From Pseudoduganella ginsengisoli (GTDB lineage Bacteria > Pseudomonadota > Gammaproteobacteria > Burkholderiales > Burkholderiaceae_D), in NCBI RefSeq assembly GCF_009720865.1, contig NZ_WNLA01000008.1:1-64000 (forward strand): a DNA stretch of 64,000 bases, read 5' to 3'. The position numbers were made by a program, and so were the translations under genes. Below are positions 27,249 to 36,189 of the stretch, one piece after another. The notes beneath the pieces are model-generated. The model saw only the letters and a program-made list of their open reading frames with translations. It ran no database searches and was not told the DNA's origin. Every line of letters begins with the position of its first letter. Positions within the stretch are counted from its first letter, which is position 1.

Positions 27249-29156
27249 ATGGTTGCAGTCCGTCTTCCCGATGGTTCCGTTCGTCAATTTGACGCCCCTG
27301 TTACGGTGGCCCAGGTGGCCTCCAACATCAGCACCAGCCTGGGTAAGGCTGCCCTGGCCGGCAAAGTCGATGGCAAAGTCGTCGACACGTCGTTCCTGAT
27401 CGACAAGGATGTCGACCTGGCTATCGTGACCGACAAGGATCCGGAAGGGCTGGACGTCATCCGCCACTCGACCGCCCACTTGCTGGCGTATGCCGTCAAA
27501 GAACTGTTCCCGGATGCGCAGGTGACCATCGGTCCGGTCATTGAAAACGGCTTCTATTACGACTTCTCGTACAAGCGCCCATTCACCCCGGACGACCTGG
27601 TGGCGATTGAAAAGAAAATGGCGGAATTGGCAAAGAAAGATGAAAAGGTCGAGCGCAAAGTGTTGCCGCGCGATGAGGCTGTCGCATATTTCAAGTCCAT
27701 CAACGAGCACTACAAAGCGGAAATCATTGCATCGATTCCTGCCAATGAAGACGTGTCGCTGTACTCGGAAGGCAATTTCACCGACTTGTGCCGCGGCCCG
27801 CACGTACCATCGACCGGCAAGCTGAAAGTGTTCAAGCTGATGAAGCTGGCTGGCGCTTACTGGCGCGGCGACTCGAAAAATGAAATGCTGCAGCGCGTGT
27901 ACGGCACTGCGTGGGCCAAGAAAGAAGACCAGGAGCAATACCTGTTCATGCTGGAAGAAGCGGAAAAGCGCGACCACCGCAAGCTGGGCAAGCAGCTGGA
28001 CTTCTTCCACTTCCAGGATGAGGCGCCTGGCCTCGTGTTCTGGCATCCGAAAGGCTGGACCATCTGGCAGCAAGTTGAACAGTACATGCGTAAGAAGTAC
28101 CAGGACAACGGCTACCAGGAAGTCAAGGCGCCGCAAATCCTGGACGCTTCGCTGTGGGGCAAGACCGGCCACTGGGAAAACTACCGCGAAAACATGTTCG
28201 TGACGGAATCGGAAAACCGCTCGTACGCGCTGAAGCCGATGAATTGCCCGGGCCACGTGCAGATTTTCAACAGCGACCTGCGTTCGTACCGCGACCTGCC
28301 GCTGCGCTATGGTGAATTCGGCCAGTGCCACCGCAACGAGCCGTCGGGCGCGCTGCACGGCATCATGCGCGTGCGCGGCTTTACCCAGGATGACGGCCAC
28401 ATTTTCTGCACCCATGAGCAGATCGAGCCGGAAGTCGTGGCGTTCCACCAGCAAGCCATGGAAGTGTACAAAGACTTCCACTTTGAAAACATCGACGTCA
28501 AGCTGGCGCTGCGTCCGGATAACCGTATCGGCGACGACGCCGTGTGGGACGAGGCGGAAGAAGCGCTGCGTTCGGGCCTGCGCGCATGCGGCGTGACCTG
28601 GACTGAGTTGCCGGGCGAGGGCGCGTTCTATGGTCCGAAGATCGAGTACCACTTGAAGGATTCGCTGGGCCGTCCTTGGCAGGTTGGCACCATGCAGGTG
28701 GACTTCTTCATGCCGGGCCGCCTGGGCGCGGAATACGTTGCGCAAGACAATAGCCGCAAGACCCCGGTCATGCTGCACCGTGCCATCGTCGGTTCGCTGG
28801 AGCGCTTCATCGGCATCCTGATCGAAAACTATGCGGGTGCGTTGCCCATGTGGCTGGCGCCGGTGCAGGTATCGATCCTGAACATCTCCGATGCGCAGGC
28901 CGAGTACGTCCAGGATGTGGCCGCCAAGCTGCGCAAACAGGGCTTCCGCGTCCAGACTGATTTGCGGAACGAAAAAATTACGTATAAAATACGCGAGCAT
29001 TCCGTCCAAAAAATGCCATACATTTTGGTTGTTGGCGACAAGGAGCGGGATGCCAATACTGTGGCCGTGCGGGCGCGTGGCAATGTCGATCTGGGCGTGA
29101 TGTCCATCGATGCCCTGGTTGAACGTCTTGCTCAAGACGTGGCAGCCAAAGCCTGA
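27249..29156 (+). CDS. thrS: Threonyl-tRNA synthetase
   Basis: Class II synthetase that charges tRNA-Thr, with editing of mischarged Ser. ATG 27249 ([14 protein letters not shown]) with GGAG upstream gives the normal 635-residue length; an in-frame ATG at 27237 is too long. Domains: TGS (1-62), editing domain with HSTAHLLA, class II core with NCPGHVQIF carrying the zinc Cys, [19 protein letters not shown], and the C-terminal anticodon-binding domain. It leads the conserved thrS-infC-rpmI-rplT block. Confidence 0.97.
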   Translation: MVAVRLPDGSVRQFDAPVTVAQVASNISTSLGKAALAGKVDGKVVDTSFLIDKDVDLAIVTDKDPEGLDVIRHSTAHLLAYAVKELFPDAQVTIGPVIENGFYYDFSYKRPFTPDDLVAIEKKMAELAKKDEKVERKVLPRDEAVAYFKSINEHYKAEIIASIPANEDVSLYSEGNFTDLCRGPHVPSTGKLKVFKLMKLAGAYWRGDSKNEMLQRVYGTAWAKKEDQEQYLFMLEEAEKRDHRKLGKQLDFFHFQDEAPGLVFWHPKGWTIWQQVEQYMRKKYQDNGYQEVKAPQILDASLWGKTGHWENYRENMFVTESENRSYALKPMNCPGHVQIFNSDLRSYRDLPLRYGEFGQCHRNEPSGALHGIMRVRGFTQDDGHIFCTHEQIEPEVVAFHQQAMEVYKDFHFENIDVKLALRPDNRIGDDAVWDEAEEALRSGLRACGVTWTELPGEGAFYGPKIEYHLKDSLGRPWQVGTMQVDFFMPGRLGAEYVAQDNSRKTPVMLHRAIVGSLERFIGILIENYAGALPMWLAPVQVSILNISDAQAEYVQDVAAKLRKQGFRVQTDLRNEKITYKIREHSVQKMPYILVVGDKERDANTVAVRARGNVDLGVMSIDALVERLAQDVAAKA

Positions 29157-29207
29157 TCCCGAGGAAACTCGCATACCGGCCTTTCATCATTTGTGAAGGA
29201 AAAGACA

Positions 29208-29729
29208 ATAGCTACTGACAAGCAGCATCGCATCAATGGCGAAATCACGTATCCCGAAATGCGTCTGTCGGGCGTGAATAACGAACCGCTCGGTATCGTG
29301 AGCCTGACCGAAGCCTTCCGCCTGGCGGAAGAAGCGAACGTCGACCTGGTGGAAATCGCGCCTAACGCGACTCCACCGGTCTGCCGCCTGATGGACTACG
29401 GCAAGTTCAAATATTCGGAGCAGAAGAAGGCGCACGAAGCAAAACTGAAGCAGAAAGTCATTACCGTGAAGGAAGTCAAATTCCGTCCCGGTACCGATGA
29501 TGGCGATTACAATATCAAGCTGCGCAACCTCATCAAGTTCCTCGAGGATGGCGATAAAACCAAGATCACGCTGCGTTTCCGCGGCCGTGAAATGGCGCAC
29601 CAGGATATTGGCTTCCGTATGCTGGAACGTCTGAAGGCTGACCTGGAGCCGCATGGCCAGGTCGAGCAATTCCCGAAGATGGAAGGCCGCCAGATGATCA
29701 TGATTCTGGCCCCAAAAAAGAAAAAATAA
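29208..29729 (+). CDS. infC: Translation initiation factor IF-3, apparent AUA start
   Basis: IF-3 binds the 30S subunit and enforces start-codon choice. The 173-residue product has the N-domain ([20 protein letters not shown]), linker and C-domain ([20 protein letters not shown]). There is no suitable ATG. An AAGGA at 29196-29200 sits seven bases before an in-frame ATA at 29208, giving (M)[12 protein letters not shown], the usual IF-3 start. The only other option is GTG 29193, which overlaps the ribosome-binding site. A rare start fits the known autoregulation of infC, in which IF-3 discriminates against its own non-standard codon. Confidence 0.9.
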   Translation: MATDKQHRINGEITYPEMRLSGVNNEPLGIVSLTEAFRLAEEANVDLVEIAPNATPPVCRLMDYGKFKYSEQKKAHEAKLKQKVITVKEVKFRPGTDDGDYNIKLRNLIKFLEDGDKTKITLRFRGREMAHQDIGFRMLERLKADLEPHGQVEQFPKMEGRQMIMILAPKKKK

Positions 29730-29743
29730 GATACAATCGCGGA

Positions 29744-29788
29744 TTCCAGTGACGTTTGTCTTTGAGAAAAGATAAACGGACGCTGGAA
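29744..29788 (+). promoter_or_regulatory. Hairpin leader between infC and rpmI
   Basis: A long imperfect hairpin is formed by TTCCAG...CGTTT and AAACG...CTGGAA, with a loop TTGAGAA-type centre. It lies just after infC in a 211-base gap before rpmI that is otherwise empty. There is no T-tract. It may be the L20-responsive control region known upstream of rpmI-rplT in other bacteria, or a processing site. Confidence 0.45.
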
Positions 29789-29940
29789 TTTGTATTGAAT
29801 TTGTCCACTTCACCGTGGGCAAAGTGTAGTAGCCGGCAAGGCTGCTGCATCGACAAGTGAAAGCAGGCACCCAAGCGCGACATAGTTGTTGCCACCTGCA
29901 ATCCTGTTACTTTGGAGCTGTCCGAGAGGGCAGATGCATT

Positions 29941-30138
29941 ATGCCAAAAATGAAAACCAAGAGCTCCGCGAAGAAGCGTTTTCGCGTGCGTCCAGGTGGT
30001 ACCGTTAAATCGGGTATGGCTTTCAAGCGCCACATCCTGACCAAGAAGACCACCAAAAACAAGCGTCAGCTGCGTGGTACCCGTAACATCGATGCGACGG
30101 ACGTTCAGCGCGTCTACGCAATGATGCCATCCGCTTAA
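29941..30138 (+). CDS. rpmI: 50S ribosomal protein L35
   Basis: The 65-residue product ([20 protein letters not shown]) is a full-length L35, rich in Lys and Arg. ATG 29941 is the family start; the open frame continues upstream without support. rplT follows 25 bases later with its own TAAGGAG. Confidence 0.97.
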   Translation: MPKMKTKSSAKKRFRVRPGGTVKSGMAFKRHILTKKTTKNKRQLRGTRNIDATDVQRVYAMMPSA

Positions 30139-30163
30139 TCTCACACTCATTTAAGGAGCTACT

Positions 30164-30523
30164 ATGCCTCGAGTAAAACGTGGGGTTACTGCGCGTGCCC
30201 GTCATAAAAAAGTACTGAACCTGGCCAAGGGTTACCGCGGCCGTCGCAGCAAGGTATACCGTATTGCCAAGCAAGCAGTGATGCGCGCTGGCCAGTACGC
30301 ATACCGCGACCGTCGTAACAAGAAGCGCGTATTCCGCGCCCTGTGGATCACCCGTATCAACGCGGCAACGCGTGAACATGGCGTGACCTACAGCGTGTTC
30401 ATGAATGGCCTGAAAAAAGCCAACATCGAACTGGACCGTAAAGTTCTGGCCGACATGGCTGTGTTTGACAAGCCAGCATTTGCTGCGATTGTTAACACCG
30501 TTAAAGCCAAGATCGCTGGCTAA
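30164..30523 (+). CDS. rplT: 50S ribosomal protein L20
   Basis: L20 is an early-assembly 23S rRNA binder and translational repressor of its operon. The 119-residue product ([20 protein letters not shown], then [20 protein letters not shown]) is full length. AAGGAG lies seven bases before the ATG. It is followed by a structured leader and pheS. Confidence 0.97.
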   Translation: MPRVKRGVTARARHKKVLNLAKGYRGRRSKVYRIAKQAVMRAGQYAYRDRRNKKRVFRALWITRINAATREHGVTYSVFMNGLKKANIELDRKVLADMAVFDKPAFAAIVNTVKAKIAG

Positions 30524-30532
30524 TTAGTGGTA

Positions 30533-30599
30533 CCTGACACCTCTGGTATCAGGCGCCATAAGTAAGAAGCGTTCGGTTTGCACCGTTGCAAGACGGTGC
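30533..30599 (+). promoter_or_regulatory. Two leader hairpins upstream of pheS
   Basis: Two hairpins precede the terminator in front of pheS. The first has arms CCTGACACC and GGTATCAGG (30533-30541, 30545-30553; one mismatch). The second is a perfect seven-base stem GCACCGT/ACGGTGC (30580-30599). With the terminator they form a three-hairpin array typical of an attenuation leader. I did not find a Phe-rich leader peptide. Confidence 0.45.
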
Positions 30600-30606
30600 T
30601 TGAGAG

Positions 30607-30638
30607 CGGGGCAAGGTGTGAACCTGTGCCCCGTTTTT
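30607..30638 (+). terminator. Terminator/attenuator before pheS
   Basis: A seven-base perfect stem CGGGGCA/TGCCCCG, with an inner AGGT/ACCT pair, is followed by five T. It ends 25 bases before the pheS ATG. It could end the rplT transcript or act as a conditional attenuator of pheST. Confidence 0.8.
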
Positions 30639-30663
30639 GGTTTCTAAGACAGGAATTTTGCTG

Positions 30664-31680
30664 ATGAACACCCTGGAAGAACTCGTCGTCTCGGCCCGTG
30701 CTGACTTTATCGCCGCCGCAGACGCAGCCGCACTGGAAAACGCGAAAGCCAAATACCTGGGCAAGACCGGCCAGATCACGGAAATGATGAAGGGCCTGGG
30801 CAAGCTGGACCCGGACGCTAAAAAAGCGCAGGGCGCCCTGATCAATGCCGCCAAAGTGCAGATCGAAGCCGCGCTGACCGCGCGCCGAGACGCCATGGCG
30901 GAAGCGCAGTTACAGATGCGCCTGAATGCCGAGGAAATCGATGTCACCCTGCCAGGCCGCGGCCGCGCCGGCGGCGGCATCCACCCGGTAATGCGCACGT
31001 GGGAACGCGTGGAACAGATCTTCCGCTCGATCGGATTCGACGTGGCCGGCGGCCCGGAAATCGAAACCGACTGGACCAATTTCACTGCATTGAACAGCCC
31101 GGAAAACCACCCGGCCCGTTCGATGCAAGACACCTTCTATATCGACGGCAACGACAGCACCGGCAAGCCGCTGCTGCTGCGCACGCATACGTCGCCGATG
31201 CAGGTGCGTTATGCGCGCAACAGCCAGCCGCCCATCAAGGTCATCGCACCAGGCCGCACTTACCGCGTGGACAGCGATGCAACGCACTCGCCGATGTTCC
31301 ACCAGGTCGAAGGCTTGTGGATTGCCGAAGACATTTCGTTTGCCGACTTGAAGGGCGTGTACCTGAACTTCGTCAAAGCGTTCTTTGAAACGGACGACTT
31401 GCAGGTGCGTTTCCGTCCATCGTATTTCCCGTTCACGGAGCCATCGGCGGAGATCGACATTGCATTCGGTTCCGGGCCGCTGAAAGGCCGCTGGCTGGAA
31501 GTGTCGGGTTCGGGCCAGGTACACCCGACCGTGGTGCGCAACTTCGGCCTGGATCCGGAAAAGTACATCGGCTTCGCGTTCGGCTCCGGCCTGGAGCGCT
31601 TGACGATGCTGCGTTACGGCATCAACGACCTGCGCCTGTTCTATGAAGGCGACTTGCGTTTCCTGAAGCAATTCAACTGA
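30664..31680 (+). CDS. pheS: Phenylalanyl-tRNA synthetase alpha subunit
   Basis: Catalytic subunit of the alpha2-beta2 PheRS. The 338-residue product has an N-terminal coiled-coil region (about 1-90), then the class II core with motif 2 and 3 regions ([39 protein letters not shown]). ATG 30664 has an AGGA upstream; an in-frame GTG at 30637 lies within the terminator T-tract region and is unlikely. pheT follows after a 118-base gap filled by a repeat. Confidence 0.96.
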   Translation: MNTLEELVVSARADFIAAADAAALENAKAKYLGKTGQITEMMKGLGKLDPDAKKAQGALINAAKVQIEAALTARRDAMAEAQLQMRLNAEEIDVTLPGRGRAGGGIHPVMRTWERVEQIFRSIGFDVAGGPEIETDWTNFTALNSPENHPARSMQDTFYIDGNDSTGKPLLLRTHTSPMQVRYARNSQPPIKVIAPGRTYRVDSDATHSPMFHQVEGLWIAEDISFADLKGVYLNFVKAFFETDDLQVRFRPSYFPFTEPSAEIDIAFGSGPLKGRWLEVSGSGQVHPTVVRNFGLDPEKYIGFAFGSGLERLTMLRYGINDLRLFYEGDLRFLKQFN

Positions 31681-31698
31681 GTAACCGAAGATCATCCA

Positions 31699-31781
31699 TC
31701 GTCATCCCCGCGCAGGCGGGGATCCATAGGCCGCCAGCCATGGTGGCGACGCATGGATTCCCGCATTCGCAGGAATGACGA
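31699..31781. repeat. 83-base inverted-repeat element between pheS and pheT
   Basis: Two 29-base arms in inverted orientation (31699-31727 and 31753-31781) differ at a few positions; each itself holds a small hairpin (CCCCGC, GCAG, GCGGGG in the left arm). A 25-base centre separates them. Single-arm relatives occur at 44775-44803 and 52820-52847, so this is a dispersed REP/MITE-like family. It sits inside a two-subunit enzyme operon. Confidence 0.8.
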
Positions 31782-31798
31782 GTTAATGAAAGCTAGCT

Positions 31799-34237
31799 AT
31801 GCAATTCTCTGAAAATTGGCTCCGGACCCTGGTTGATCCGAAAATGACGTCGGACGAACTGGCGCACTTGCTGACCATGTCCGGCCTGGAAGTGGAAGAA
31901 GTGGAGCCGGTGGCGCCGCCGTTCAACAATGTTGTGGTCGGCCACGTGCGTGAAACCGCCAAGCACCCGAACGCGGACCGCCTGAATGTGTGCCAGGTGG
32001 ACGTCGGCACCGGTACCTTGCTGAACATCGTGTGCGGCGCGCCGAACGTGCGCCCGGGCTTGAAAGTCGCGTGCGCGATGGCTGGCGCCGTGCTGCCGCC
32101 GGGCGCCGATGGCAAGCCGTTTGAAATCAAGGTGGGCCAGCTGCGCGGCGTGGAATCGCAAGGCATGCTGTGCTCGGCCAAGGAATTGAAACTGTCCGAA
32201 GAAGGTTCCGGCCTGATCGAGTTGCCGGATGATGCGCCGATCGGCCAGAACTTGCGCGACTACTTCGCGCTCAATGACTTGAAATTCACCATCAAGCTGA
32301 CCCCGAACAAGGCAGACTGCCTGTCCGTGCTGGGCGTGGCGCGTGAAGTGTCGGCCCTGACGGGTTCGCCATTGACGCAGCCTGCTTTCCGCACCGTGCC
32401 GGTGACGCTGGATGAAAAGCTGCCCGTTAAGGTATCGGCGCCGGATTTGTGCGGCCGTTTCGCTGGCCGGGTGATCCGTGGCTTGAATGCGAAAGCGGCC
32501 ACGCCGGAGTGGATGAAGCAGCGCATCGAGCGCAGCGGCATGCGGTCCGTGTCGGCGCTGGTGGACATTTCCAACTACGTCATGCTGGAACTGGGCCGCC
32601 CATCGCACGTGTTCGACATGGACAAGATCCATGGCAGCCTGGATGTGCGCTGGGGCAAAGCCGGTGAAACCTTGAAGCTGTTGAACGGCAACACGATTAC
32701 CGTCGATGACTGGGTCGGCGTGATTGCCGACGACAAGGAACTGGAATCGCTGGCCGGTATCATGGGCGGCGATGCCACGGCAGTCAGCCTGGAGACCACG
32801 GCGATTTACCTGGAAGCGGCATTCTGGTGGCCGCAAGCCATCCAGGGCCGCGCCCGCAAGTACAACTTCTCGACCGATGCCGCGCACCGCTTTGAACGCG
32901 GCGTGGATTACGCGACGATCCCGGAACACCTGGAGCGTTTGACATCGCTGATCGTGGAAATCTGCGGCACGCCCAACACGAAAGTGGGCGCCATCGATGA
33001 CCAGATCGTCAACCTGCCGCAGCCTAAGGCCGTGCAGATGCGTACGGCCCGCGCGCAGAAAGTCATCGGCGTACCGCTGACGGATGAAGTTATCGCCGAC
33101 ATCTTCAAGCGCCTGGCGCTGCCGTTCACTTTGGAAAACGGCCCGAACGGGGCAGTGTTCTCGGTGACGGCGCCGTCGTACCGTTTCGACATTGAAATCG
33201 AAGAAGATTTGATCGAAGAAGTGGCGCGCGTGTATGGCTTTGAAAACATCCCAGCAGTGGCCCCGGTGGCGCCCAACACGATGAAGCTGGCGCCGGAAAA
33301 CACCCGCTCCATCTTTGCCGTGCGCCACCAGCTGGCTGACCTGGGTTACCAGGAAGTCGTCAACATGAGCTTCGTGGAATCGCAGTGGGAACTGGATTTT
33401 GCCGGCAATGACAACCCGATCAAGCTGCAAAATCCGATCGCCAGCCAGATGAGCGTGATGCGCTCGAACCTGATTGGCGGCCTGATTGCCAACGTGCGCT
33501 ACAACTTGAACCGCAAAGCCAGCCGCGTGCGCGTGTTCGAAGTGGGCGCCATTTTCAAGCGTGATGCGCAAGTGGCCGACGGCCCGCTGACCGTGGCCGG
33601 CTACGACCAGCCGCAGCGCGTGGCGTCGCTGGCGTATGGTCCGGTGGCCGATGAGCAGTGGGGCATGGATACCCGCAACGTCGACTTCTTCGACGTGAAA
33701 GCGGACCTGGAACACTTGTTCGCACCGAAGCAGCTGCGTTTTACCAAGGCAGCACACCCGGCGCTGCACCCGGGCCGTTCCGCCAACGTGGAACTGGACG
33801 GCAAAGTCATCGGCTTCATCGGCGAACTGCATCCGCGCTGGCTGCAAAAGTATGACTTGCCGAATGCGCCGGTCGTGTTCGAGGTGGATGCTATTGCCTT
33901 GCAGCAACGCGACGTGCCAAAATATAGCGAGATCTCCAAGTTCCCGGGCGCAACGCGCGACCTGGCGCTGGTGGTCAAGCACAGCGTGCCGGCGCAGGCT
34001 TTGCTGGATGCGTTTAATTCCGCATTGCAAGTAAATCCAAATGGCAAGCTCGTGCAAGCCATTGTTTTGTTTGACGAATATCGCGGCAAAGGGTTGGAGG
34101 CGGATGAAAAATCGCTTGCTTTCCGCTTTAGCTTGCAAGATACTCAAAACACCCTGCAAGACGATGTGGTAGATGCTGTGATGGCGGCTGTAACGGCTGC
34201 CGCAGTTGAAAAACACGCAGCAAAACCACGCGCTTGA
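31799..34237 (+). CDS. pheT: Phenylalanyl-tRNA synthetase beta subunit
   Basis: Editing and tRNA-binding subunit of PheRS. The 812-residue product has the N-terminal tRNA-binding (EMAP-like) domain (about 39-150), B3/B4 editing region, B5, a catalytic-like core ([20 protein letters not shown]) and a C-terminal ferredoxin-fold anticodon-binding domain ([30 protein letters not shown]). Length is normal. A terminator follows before ihfA. Confidence 0.97.
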   Translation: MQFSENWLRTLVDPKMTSDELAHLLTMSGLEVEEVEPVAPPFNNVVVGHVRETAKHPNADRLNVCQVDVGTGTLLNIVCGAPNVRPGLKVACAMAGAVLPPGADGKPFEIKVGQLRGVESQGMLCSAKELKLSEEGSGLIELPDDAPIGQNLRDYFALNDLKFTIKLTPNKADCLSVLGVAREVSALTGSPLTQPAFRTVPVTLDEKLPVKVSAPDLCGRFAGRVIRGLNAKAATPEWMKQRIERSGMRSVSALVDISNYVMLELGRPSHVFDMDKIHGSLDVRWGKAGETLKLLNGNTITVDDWVGVIADDKELESLAGIMGGDATAVSLETTAIYLEAAFWWPQAIQGRARKYNFSTDAAHRFERGVDYATIPEHLERLTSLIVEICGTPNTKVGAIDDQIVNLPQPKAVQMRTARAQKVIGVPLTDEVIADIFKRLALPFTLENGPNGAVFSVTAPSYRFDIEIEEDLIEEVARVYGFENIPAVAPVAPNTMKLAPENTRSIFAVRHQLADLGYQEVVNMSFVESQWELDFAGNDNPIKLQNPIASQMSVMRSNLIGGLIANVRYNLNRKASRVRVFEVGAIFKRDAQVADGPLTVAGYDQPQRVASLAYGPVADEQWGMDTRNVDFFDVKADLEHLFAPKQLRFTKAAHPALHPGRSANVELDGKVIGFIGELHPRWLQKYDLPNAPVVFEVDAIALQQRDVPKYSEISKFPGATRDLALVVKHSVPAQALLDAFNSALQVNPNGKLVQAIVLFDEYRGKGLEADEKSLAFRFSLQDTQNTLQDDVVDAVMAAVTAAAVEKHAAKPRA

Positions 34238-34270
34238 AACACGTAGGGCGGGTTCGATGAACCTGCCGCT

Positions 34271-34307
34271 GCGCCGCCTGGCCGCATGCAGGGCGGCGCA
34301 ATTTTTA
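34271..34307 (+). terminator. Intrinsic terminator after pheT
   Basis: Nine-base perfect arms TGCGCCGCC/GGCGGCGCA (34271-34279, 34293-34301) are followed by five T. It lies 33 bases after pheT and just upstream of the ihfA start region, so ihfA is likely to have read-through or its own promoter. Confidence 0.75.
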
Positions 34308-34395
34308 CGCAACGATTAGAGGCAGCAAAATTAACAACAACGACGTCGACAACAACGTACTCCAGTCCGCCCTGGATGCGGAGCTGCACAGCGCC

Positions 34396-34743
34396 ATGCT
34401 GTCCGCCAAAGTGCGCAAAGAGGCGGAAAAAGACATGCCGACCTTGACCAAGGCGGAGCTGGCGGAACTGCTGTTTGAGCAAGTTGGCTTGAATAAGCGC
34501 GAAGCCAAAGACATGGTCGAGACCTTCTTTGACGAAATCCGCAATGCGTTGGAGCGGGGCGAGGCCGTCAAATTGTCCGGGTTCGGCAATTTCCAGCTGC
34601 GCGACAAGCCGCAGCGTCCTGGCCGCAATCCGAAAACCGGCGAAGAAATTCCTATCACGGCACGCCGTGTGGTGACCTTCCATGCCAGCCAAAAGCTGAA
34701 AGGTATGGTCGAAGAAAGCAACTCGCTGGCCCGTGCCGCTTAA
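34396..34743 (+). CDS. ihfA: Integration host factor subunit alpha
   Basis: IHF alpha bends DNA as a heterodimer with IHF beta. The core ([20 protein letters not shown] through [16 protein letters not shown]) is complete. The start is uncertain. ATG 34396 gives 115 residues; ATG 34435 gives the short E. coli-like form; and an ATT at 34330, three codons after an in-frame stop, gives an acidic 22-residue extension ([20 protein letters not shown]). Longer N-termini are, as I recall, common in betaproteobacterial IHF alpha, so a rare-start form is possible. merR follows 13 bases later. Confidence 0.93.
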   Translation: MLSAKVRKEAEKDMPTLTKAELAELLFEQVGLNKREAKDMVETFFDEIRNALERGEAVKLSGFGNFQLRDKPQRPGRNPKTGEEIPITARRVVTFHASQKLKGMVEESNSLARAA

Positions 34744-34756
34744 TTGAGTGCCACCC

Positions 34757-35161
34757 ATGAACGATCGTCTCGGCAAGTCTGATCCGGCGGCGTTGCCGCC
34801 CATCCCGGCCAAGCGGTATTTCACGATCGGCGAGGTGAGCGAGCTGTGCGGCGTTAAGCCGCATGTGCTGCGCTATTGGGAGCAGGAATTCACGCAGCTA
34901 AAACCCGTCAAACGGCGCGGCAACCGGCGCTATTATCAGCACCATGAAGTATTGTTGATACGGCGTATACGGGAATTGTTATATGAACAGGGTTTCACGA
35001 TCAGTGGCGCCCGTAATAAACTCGATAGCCGGGGCGCTGCCGCCGTCCATGCGGAGTATGATGAAGCCATGGGCCGAGAGCCGCAGCCCGTGCAGCCACC
35101 GCCGATCGACCGGGCAATGGTGCGCAAGGAATTGCTGGCGATTCTGGAATTGCTGAAATAG
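34757..35161 (+). CDS. MerR-family transcriptional regulator
   Basis: The 134-residue product has an N-terminal MerR winged helix (about 22-90; YFTIGEVSELCGVKPHVLRY, then WEQEFTQLKP) and a short C-terminus without the Cys ligands of metal-sensing members. This protein is the conserved neighbour of ihfA in many betaproteobacteria and its function is unknown. ATG 34757 is preferred; an in-frame GTG lies three codons upstream. An intrinsic terminator follows. Confidence 0.9.
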   Translation: MNDRLGKSDPAALPPIPAKRYFTIGEVSELCGVKPHVLRYWEQEFTQLKPVKRRGNRRYYQHHEVLLIRRIRELLYEQGFTISGARNKLDSRGAAAVHAEYDEAMGREPQPVQPPPIDRAMVRKELLAILELLK

Positions 35162-35174
35162 CGTGAACCAAGAA

Positions 35175-35197
35175 AGGCGCCTGTGCGTCTTTTTTTT
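35175..35197 (+). terminator. Intrinsic terminator after merR
   Basis: AGGCGC and GCGTCT arms (one G-U pair) with loop CTGT run into about seven T on the plus strand. It closes the ihfA-merR unit. I see no tRNA gene here. Confidence 0.85.
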
Positions 35198-35352
35198 ATG
35201 CCTGGTTGGTCAGGGCCAGGTACCAATAGAACCTCCACCGCACGGCTCAGAAGTGTAAAATAGCAGTGATACAATATTAATGTTACTATTTTGATAGCAA
35301 AAGTCGTCGGCAGTGTGGGTTTCTCCCATGCGAGGAAGACACGAGGAAAACA

Positions 35353-35985
35353 ATGATACGCGTTGCCATATGTGACGATCATCAGATAGTTAGGGCCGGC
35401 TTCAAGCAGATTTTTTCATCTTCGGATGAATTTTCCGTCGTTGCCGAAGGCAGCACCGGCCGCGAAGCGTTGGACATTGCACGCCGCGAAATTTGCGACG
35501 TGCTGCTGCTCGATATCGCCATGCCGGACCAGTCCGGCGTTGATACGCTGCGTACCATCCGCCAAGGCCAGCCAGACTTGCCTGTGCTGATTTTGTCCGG
35601 CTATCCGGCGCAGCAATATGCGCTGAACCTGTTCAAAATGGGCGCCAATGGCTATCTGAATAAAGAATGTGAAGCAGAAGAATTGATGACGGCCGTGCGC
35701 ACGGTACACCAGGGCCGCCGTTACGTCAGCTCGCAAGTGGGCGAATTGCTGGCGCAAAGCTTTGACCGCGACCCCAATACGGCGCCGCACACGGAATTGT
35801 CCGACCGTGAATTCCAGGTGTTCTTGCGCCTGGCGCGCGGCGCGACCGTGTCGGATATCGGCGTGGCGCTGTCGCTCAGTATTAAAACCGTCAGCACGTA
35901 CCGTACCCGGATCATGGAAAAGATGGGCTTGCAGTCGAACAGTGACTTGACGTATTACGCGATGAAAAACAATTTGCTGGAATAA
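35353..35985 (+). CDS. NarL/FixJ-family response regulator
   Basis: The 210-residue product has a receiver domain (phosphoacceptor D54 in LLLDIAMPDQ, conserved K104 in YLNKE, acidic pair DD at 8-9) and a C-terminal LuxR-type helix-turn-helix (about 143-205; LSDREFQVFLRLARGATVSD, SIKTVSTYRTRIM). A GAGGAAAA ribosome-binding site precedes the ATG. The histidine kinase 205 bases downstream on the same strand, of the type that pairs with NarL regulators, is its probable partner. Confidence 0.94.
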   Translation: MIRVAICDDHQIVRAGFKQIFSSSDEFSVVAEGSTGREALDIARREICDVLLLDIAMPDQSGVDTLRTIRQGQPDLPVLILSGYPAQQYALNLFKMGANGYLNKECEAEELMTAVRTVHQGRRYVSSQVGELLAQSFDRDPNTAPHTELSDREFQVFLRLARGATVSDIGVALSLSIKTVSTYRTRIMEKMGLQSNSDLTYYAMKNNLLE

Positions 35986-35993
35986 TGCACCGG

Positions 35994-36012
35994 AGGCGGC
36001 GCCACGCCGCCT
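35994..36012 (+). terminator. Hairpin after the NarL-type regulator
   Basis: A perfect eight-base stem AGGCGGCG/CGCCGCCT with a three-base loop lies ten bases after the regulator stop. Without a T-tract it is at most a weak terminator; it may set the ratio of regulator to kinase transcript. Confidence 0.5.
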
Positions 36013-36189
36013 GCGTTGCTGAATCTTCCGGCAACGCTCGATGCATTCTTGATAACACCTCCGAACTTTCTTCAATTTTCCTACCTGCAAATCCTGCGCA
36101 CCGTAGAAAGTTGTGCGCTGCGGCAAATTTCCGCACGGTCTATAATTGGCCAGCTATGCTGGGTTAACCAGCGAAGGAAATGAACCAGG

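Noticed and set aside
35161..35352. Expected tRNA-Pro after merR
   Set aside because: Some related loci carry a tRNA here; no cloverleaf can be drawn in this region.
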